From assembly GCA_964526635.1 (NCBI GenBank), contig CAZGLR010000132.1:1-8634 (forward strand): 8,634 nt of DNA, given 5' to 3'. Origin of the DNA: CAZGLR01 sp964526635. Lineage in GTDB: Bacteria > Zixibacteria > MSB-5A5 > GN15 > JAAZOE01. Positions 6,048-8,634 of this stretch are shown piece by piece. The notes under the pieces were generated by a model. The model was not told where the DNA came from and ran no database searches. It saw nothing but the letters and a program-made list of their open reading frames with translations. A program made the translations under genes and the position numbers. How positions within the stretch are numbered: position 1 is the stretch's first letter; every line of letters begins with the position of its first letter.

Positions 6048-8006
6048 TTATTCAATAGCCGTCAGCGATTTTTCGACCGCATCAATCAATGGTTGCGCCG
6101 ACAACTCCGAACCGACAGCATTCTTCATCCACAACTGCGGAACAACTGTCCCCTGCGAGCAGAACCGTTCGATTTCAGCTCCGAATTTCTTGCCATCGAG
6201 ATAGCTATCAAGCTGATATTCAATTAGATGCCCCAGCGGATACTCGGCCAGATACAACGGATAGCTGATCATGTGCGAGTAAATGCCCAGGATGATCTCG
6301 TCGCGCGATCCAAAACTGTCGGCCAAATAGGTATTCCATACCTCTTTGGCGATATTGATGATAGCCTTCTTCAAGTCGGCAACAGAGGCATCCGTGTGCT
6401 CATAGAGCCATTGCCAGACCTTGATGTCGACAATCGCCACGCCCATAATTTCGCATGCTGACCAATAGAGATCGAGCGTTTTCATGTGGGCGGCGTTTTT
6501 ATCTGGATTTTCAATACCAAGAATATCAAGATCACGGTTCTGGAACAAAAATGCTATCGCCTCGGAGAAGCCGGTAAACGGCACTCCGCTGTGCAAATGA
6601 TACTTCGGGCCATGAAGACTGTATGTCTGCTCCACATTATGCCCAAATTCATGGGCGGCGATATTGAAACCCTTGTAATCCATGCCACCCTTAGGGACAC
6701 GAGTACTGAGCCGTGAGACAGCCCCCCGCATCTCCGCCCCCCAGGCATGGCCGGCACCGCGCGCCGCTTCAACCACGACTTTTGGCGCCACGAAATTAGC
6801 CTGATCATCGGAAAAACCAAGCGATTTCAAAATATTCGGCATGTCTTCAGCAAAAGCATCGATATTGGCATACCGTGATTTGACAGTTTCATCCAGCTTT
6901 GATTCCGAAATACCGCTGCGGGCCTTGAAGCCGTCGTACCAGATATCAAATGGTCTCAAATCGCGCCCGAGCCGTTTTTTAATCACATCTGCCGTTTTGG
7001 CAAATACACTGGCAGACAAACAGGTATCAAACAACGAAGTCACTTCATCAATTGTCATCTCCCGATTCTCGAGAAAAACACGATCGATATATCTGGGATT
7101 GGCCGGACAATAAGGATCGATATCGCGAAGCGCCCTGAAAATGTTCATAAGGTGTTGATACCTGGTGTCCGGTTCAGGGGTACCGGCATCGTCCGAAACC
7201 TTGCCAATAACGACATTGTCGAAGGGATTCCACCGCATTTCCGAATTGTTGATAACTTTTTCGGGGATTTCCTGAGTGATAATCCGCTCCATGACTTTGT
7301 AAATCAATTCCTGCTTCCGCAGGCCGTCGTCCTGGCCATAATGCGCTTTGAGTTCATCCCGTAACCCCCAGTGGCTGATCAATTTTAAGTCTTTGGGGAA
7401 TATATGCTTGCCCTCGAGATCATAAAGATTGCCGAGATAGATATTGTATTCATCAATATAATGTGACGCCGCCGTGATGACGGTATTCACCTTCTGATTC
7501 AACTCGGCCGGGACACGGCTGGCAAACATATTGCCGAGGCGCGCCATCGCCCATTGCCTTTCATCCCACGAGGCCCCCTGGCTGCGTTTTTCATCGAGAA
7601 TGTAGCGTGGGAAATTCAGCAGAATCATAAAGGCAATCTTGTTGCCGAAAAAATCATCGTTCATATGCGCCGCCGGATTATAGGCGGCAAACGACATATC
7701 CAGCGGCGTAATCGGGCCGATATCCAGATGCAGTTTTTCCTGCATGGTCTTCATCATCTCAACAAAATGGCCATCGAGTGCCTCGAAAATGCGATCGAGG
7801 CGATCGAATGTCTCCTCATACATGGCCTGATTTCCGATGAAGCTCTCGAGACAGAAGACAGTATATTCGTCCGGGGAACCGTCATTTTCCCGCCAGAACT
7901 CGGCAACCTGGGCGGCGCCGCGTTCGATGCGGAAACGGTTCTCTTCGCCGTGGGTTTCGATCATCCGGCTGATAGTATTGTCTATGGCAGCTTGTTCGAT
8001 TGGCAT
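6048..8006 (-). CDS. M3-like zinc metallopeptidase (HEFGH)
   Basis: The 652-residue protein has the gluzincin site H452-E453-F-G-H456 and a Glu 26 residues later, E482, in GFSEAIAF. This spacing matches family M3 (oligoendopeptidase F/thimet oligopeptidase type), where the Glu is the third zinc ligand. YHLHSGVPFTG at 469-479 sits where M3 enzymes have substrate-binding His/Tyr residues. The long helical N-terminal half suits the clam-shell M3 fold, which hydrolyses short peptides. Similarity outside the zinc site looks low, so it may belong to a divergent subgroup. No signal peptide or membrane span: cytoplasmic. ATG at 8004-8006 is preceded by GGAGA 8 nt upstream; a longer frame to 8132 is open, but its 42 extra residues are unlike a protein start and overlap the promoter region. 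It is a single-gene unit. Confidence 0.87.
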   Translation of the reverse strand: MPIEQAAIDNTISRMIETHGEENRFRIERGAAQVAEFWRENDGSPDEYTVFCLESFIGNQAMYEETFDRLDRIFEALDGHFVEMMKTMQEKLHLDIGPITPLDMSFAAYNPAAHMNDDFFGNKIAFMILLNFPRYILDEKRSQGASWDERQWAMARLGNMFASRVPAELNQKVNTVITAASHYIDEYNIYLGNLYDLEGKHIFPKDLKLISHWGLRDELKAHYGQDDGLRKQELIYKVMERIITQEIPEKVINNSEMRWNPFDNVVIGKVSDDAGTPEPDTRYQHLMNIFRALRDIDPYCPANPRYIDRVFLENREMTIDEVTSLFDTCLSASVFAKTADVIKKRLGRDLRPFDIWYDGFKARSGISESKLDETVKSRYANIDAFAEDMPNILKSLGFSDDQANFVAPKVVVEAARGAGHAWGAEMRGAVSRLSTRVPKGGMDYKGFNIAAHEFGHNVEQTYSLHGPKYHLHSGVPFTGFSEAIAFLFQNRDLDILGIENPDKNAAHMKTLDLYWSACEIMGVAIVDIKVWQWLYEHTDASVADLKKAIINIAKEVWNTYLADSFGSRDEIILGIYSHMISYPLYLAEYPLGHLIEYQLDSYLDGKKFGAEIERFCSQGTVVPQLWMKNAVGSELSAQPLIDAVEKSLTAIE

Positions 8007-8048
8007 GATGATTTTCTCCGTTTGGTTTACGGGTAATTTTGTTCGAGG

Positions 8049-8077
8049 AAGGTAGTAAAGGCAGATAAGATTTTCAA
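8049..8077 (-). promoter_or_regulatory. Possible promoter of the peptidase gene
   Basis: On the minus strand TTGAAA (8072-8077) lies 17 bp before TACCTT (8049-8054). The -35 box is good and the -10 box poor. The position, about 45 bp before the start codon, is reasonable. Confidence 0.3.
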
Positions 8078-8136
8078 GTGAAGAGTTGCGCGGGATTCTG
8101 GGCGAGATGGGTGGTAGAGGAAAACGGTTCAATTCT

Positions 8137-8156
8137 CCCGATCCTGCCGGATCGGG
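8137..8156. repeat. Short palindrome with TGCC loop
   Basis: CCCGATCC, loop TGCC, GGATCGGG: a perfect 8-bp stem. It has the same stem length and the same loop as the hairpin closing each 100-bp repeat, but a different stem sequence. Confidence 0.8.
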
Positions 8157-8172
8157 CTACCAGTTATTAATC

Positions 8173-8214
8173 GCCCACAACTTGTCATCTACAATCAGCT
8201 GCCCACAACTTGTC
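8173..8214. repeat. Two direct copies of GCCCACAACTTGTC
   Basis: The 14-mer GCCCACAACTTGTC occurs at 8173-8186 and 8201-8214, 28 bp apart. The second runs straight into the first 100-bp repeat, which also begins TGTC-GCCCAC, so GCCCAC recurs at 8173, 8201, 8215 and 8539. These look like partial units of the larger repeat. Confidence 0.75.
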
Positions 8215-8310
8215 GCCCACTACGGAGCAGCTTTGCTGCGGAGTCGTGGGTTTATCTATTTGTTGAGCTATGTTGTCATTAATCTGTATTCCGCACCCTG
8301 CCGGGTGCGG
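8211..8310. repeat. 100-bp direct repeat, copy 1
   Basis: Identical to 8535-8634 except at 8262, 8278 and 8286. It starts with an imperfect hairpin at 8216-8250 (CCCAC/GTGGG outer stem, AC/GT, facing GGA/GGA internal loop, GCAGC/GCTGC inner stem, TTT loop), continues with an AT-rich linker, and ends with a perfect hairpin at 8291-8310 (CCGCACCC, TGCC, GGGTGCGG). Confidence 0.92.
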
Positions 8311-8336
8311 TACCGGGAAGCTATCGAAGCAGATAA

Positions 8337-8350
8337 AAAGCGAAAGCTTT
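8337..8350. repeat. Short hairpin with GAAA tetraloop
   Basis: AAAGC, GAAA, GCTTT. GAAA is a stable GNRA-type RNA loop. Nearby GGGAAGC (8315-8321) could instead pair with GCTTTCCC (8346-8353) with one bulged base. Confidence 0.45.
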
Positions 8351-8371
8351 CCCAAGCAGGATTGCGCGGTA

Positions 8372-8390
8372 CCACACCGGAACGGTGTGG
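8372..8390. repeat. Short palindrome, loop GAA
   Basis: CCACACCG (8372-8379) and CGGTGTGG (8383-8390) form a perfect 8-bp stem. It has the stem length of the TGCC-loop palindromes but another loop. Confidence 0.75.
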
Positions 8391-8430
8391 CTCGCAGTAG
8401 TGAATCATCGGCAATAATTAATGCTCTGCT

Positions 8431-8444
8431 GCTGCGGGCGCAGC
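8431..8444. repeat. Short GC-rich palindrome
   Basis: GCTGCG and CGCAGC around GG; as RNA a 5-bp stem with a GGGC loop. The stem resembles the inner GCAGC/GCTGC stem of the 100-bp repeat. Confidence 0.45.
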
Positions 8445-8455
8445 TCCCCTTAATA

Positions 8456-8476
8456 CCCCAATCATCAGAATTGGGG
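8456..8476. repeat. Short palindrome with 7-nt loop
   Basis: CCCCAAT (8456-8462) and ATTGGGG (8470-8476) form a perfect 7-bp stem around CATCAGA. No T tract follows, so it is not an obvious terminator. Confidence 0.6.
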
Positions 8477-8534
8477 ATAAATGCGTGCCTGTTTATCTTA
8501 CCCCAACTCTTCTTCGGTCTATGAAATAGGGATC

Positions 8535-8634
8535 TGTCGCCCACTACGGAGCAGCTTTGCTGCGGAGTCGTGGGTTTATCTATTTATTGAGCTATGTTGT
8601 CTTTAATCTCTATTCCGCACCCTGCCGGGTGCGG
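8535..8634. repeat. 100-bp direct repeat, copy 2 (may continue past the right edge)
   Basis: Matches copy 1 base for base except at 8586, 8602 and 8610; all three changes fall in the linker between the two hairpins or near it, none in a stem. It starts 324 bp after copy 1. The window ends exactly at the last base of the shared hairpin, so its true extent is unknown. Confidence 0.92.

Larger units (their letters stand above)
8080..8634. other. Non-coding stretch filled with stem-loops and repeats
   Basis: More than 550 bp without a believable gene. Open frames on both strands simply read through the palindromes. The stretch holds at least eight separate short hairpins, a 14-bp repeat pair and two 100-bp direct repeat copies, each listed below. 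I see no tRNA, CRISPR or transposase sequence. Confidence 0.7.

Noticed and set aside
8007..8132. 42-codon N-terminal extension of the M3-like peptidase
   Set aside because: The extension has no clear ribosome site, its residues look like translated intergenic DNA, and ATG 8006 has GGAGA at good spacing.
8137..8476. Reading the right-end hairpins as a set of terminators
   Set aside because: None is followed by a clear T tract and no gene ends near them on either strand within the window.
8185..8544. Minus-strand 119-codon frame, and plus-strand frames at 8086-8400 and 8270-8524
   Set aside because: They read through stem-loops (peptides such as PHPAGCG on both strands come from the TGCC palindrome), lack ribosome sites and resemble no protein.
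8137..8634. CRISPR array
   Set aside because: Repeats are 100 bp with only two full copies 324 bp apart, or palindromes with differing stems; there is no regular repeat-spacer pattern and no cas gene.

Overview
The window is bacterial chromosome made of short, mostly unrelated transcription units separated by strong stem-loop terminators. Codon use and base composition are mixed: MarR, DinB, cupin and peptidase genes are GC-moderate to GC-rich, while the stretch at about 1959-4080 is visibly AT-rich. Neither tRNA gene encodes its CCA end, which argues against the enteric gammaproteobacteria. I cannot name the taxon; the dense arrays of small GC-rich palindromes between genes would suit an uncultivated lineage of the FCB type, but that is only a guess.

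Left part (1-1361, minus strand): the N-terminal 378 or so residues of a multi-membrane-span glycosyltransferase of the GT-C (PMT/ArnT-like) kind run off the left edge. Upstream of it lies a two-gene lysine tRNA unit, tRNA-Lys(UUU) then tRNA-Lys(CUU), with a good promoter. The CUU tRNA carries an unusual G2:G71 acceptor mismatch. Next to the tRNAs is the C-terminal remnant of a SAM-dependent methyltransferase, 5'-truncated and frameshifted, closed by a strong terminator (1441-1960).

AT-rich cassette (1959-4000, minus strand): a small YwgA-like protein with a YGPYSPDL motif is followed 21 bp later by an HD-domain phosphohydrolase of the dNTPase/SAMHD1-like class. This pair is the best candidate in the window for a poorly described system, such as nucleotide-depletion defence or a toxin-antitoxin-like module.

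Centre (4094-5787, plus strand): a MarR regulator, apparently on a leaderless mRNA, is followed by a DinB-fold putative metalloenzyme in one operon ended by a 13-bp-stem terminator. A single-domain cupin with its own terminator comes next.

Right part: a 652-residue HEFGH zinc peptidase related to family M3 is on the minus strand (6048-8006), with a probable terminator and an unexplained perfect 12-bp inverted repeat beyond its end. From 8100 to the right edge no credible gene is present. Instead there is a field of stem-loops, two of which share a TGCC loop on unrelated stems, and two 100-bp direct repeat copies that differ at three positions and are spaced 324 bp apart; the second is cut by the window edge.
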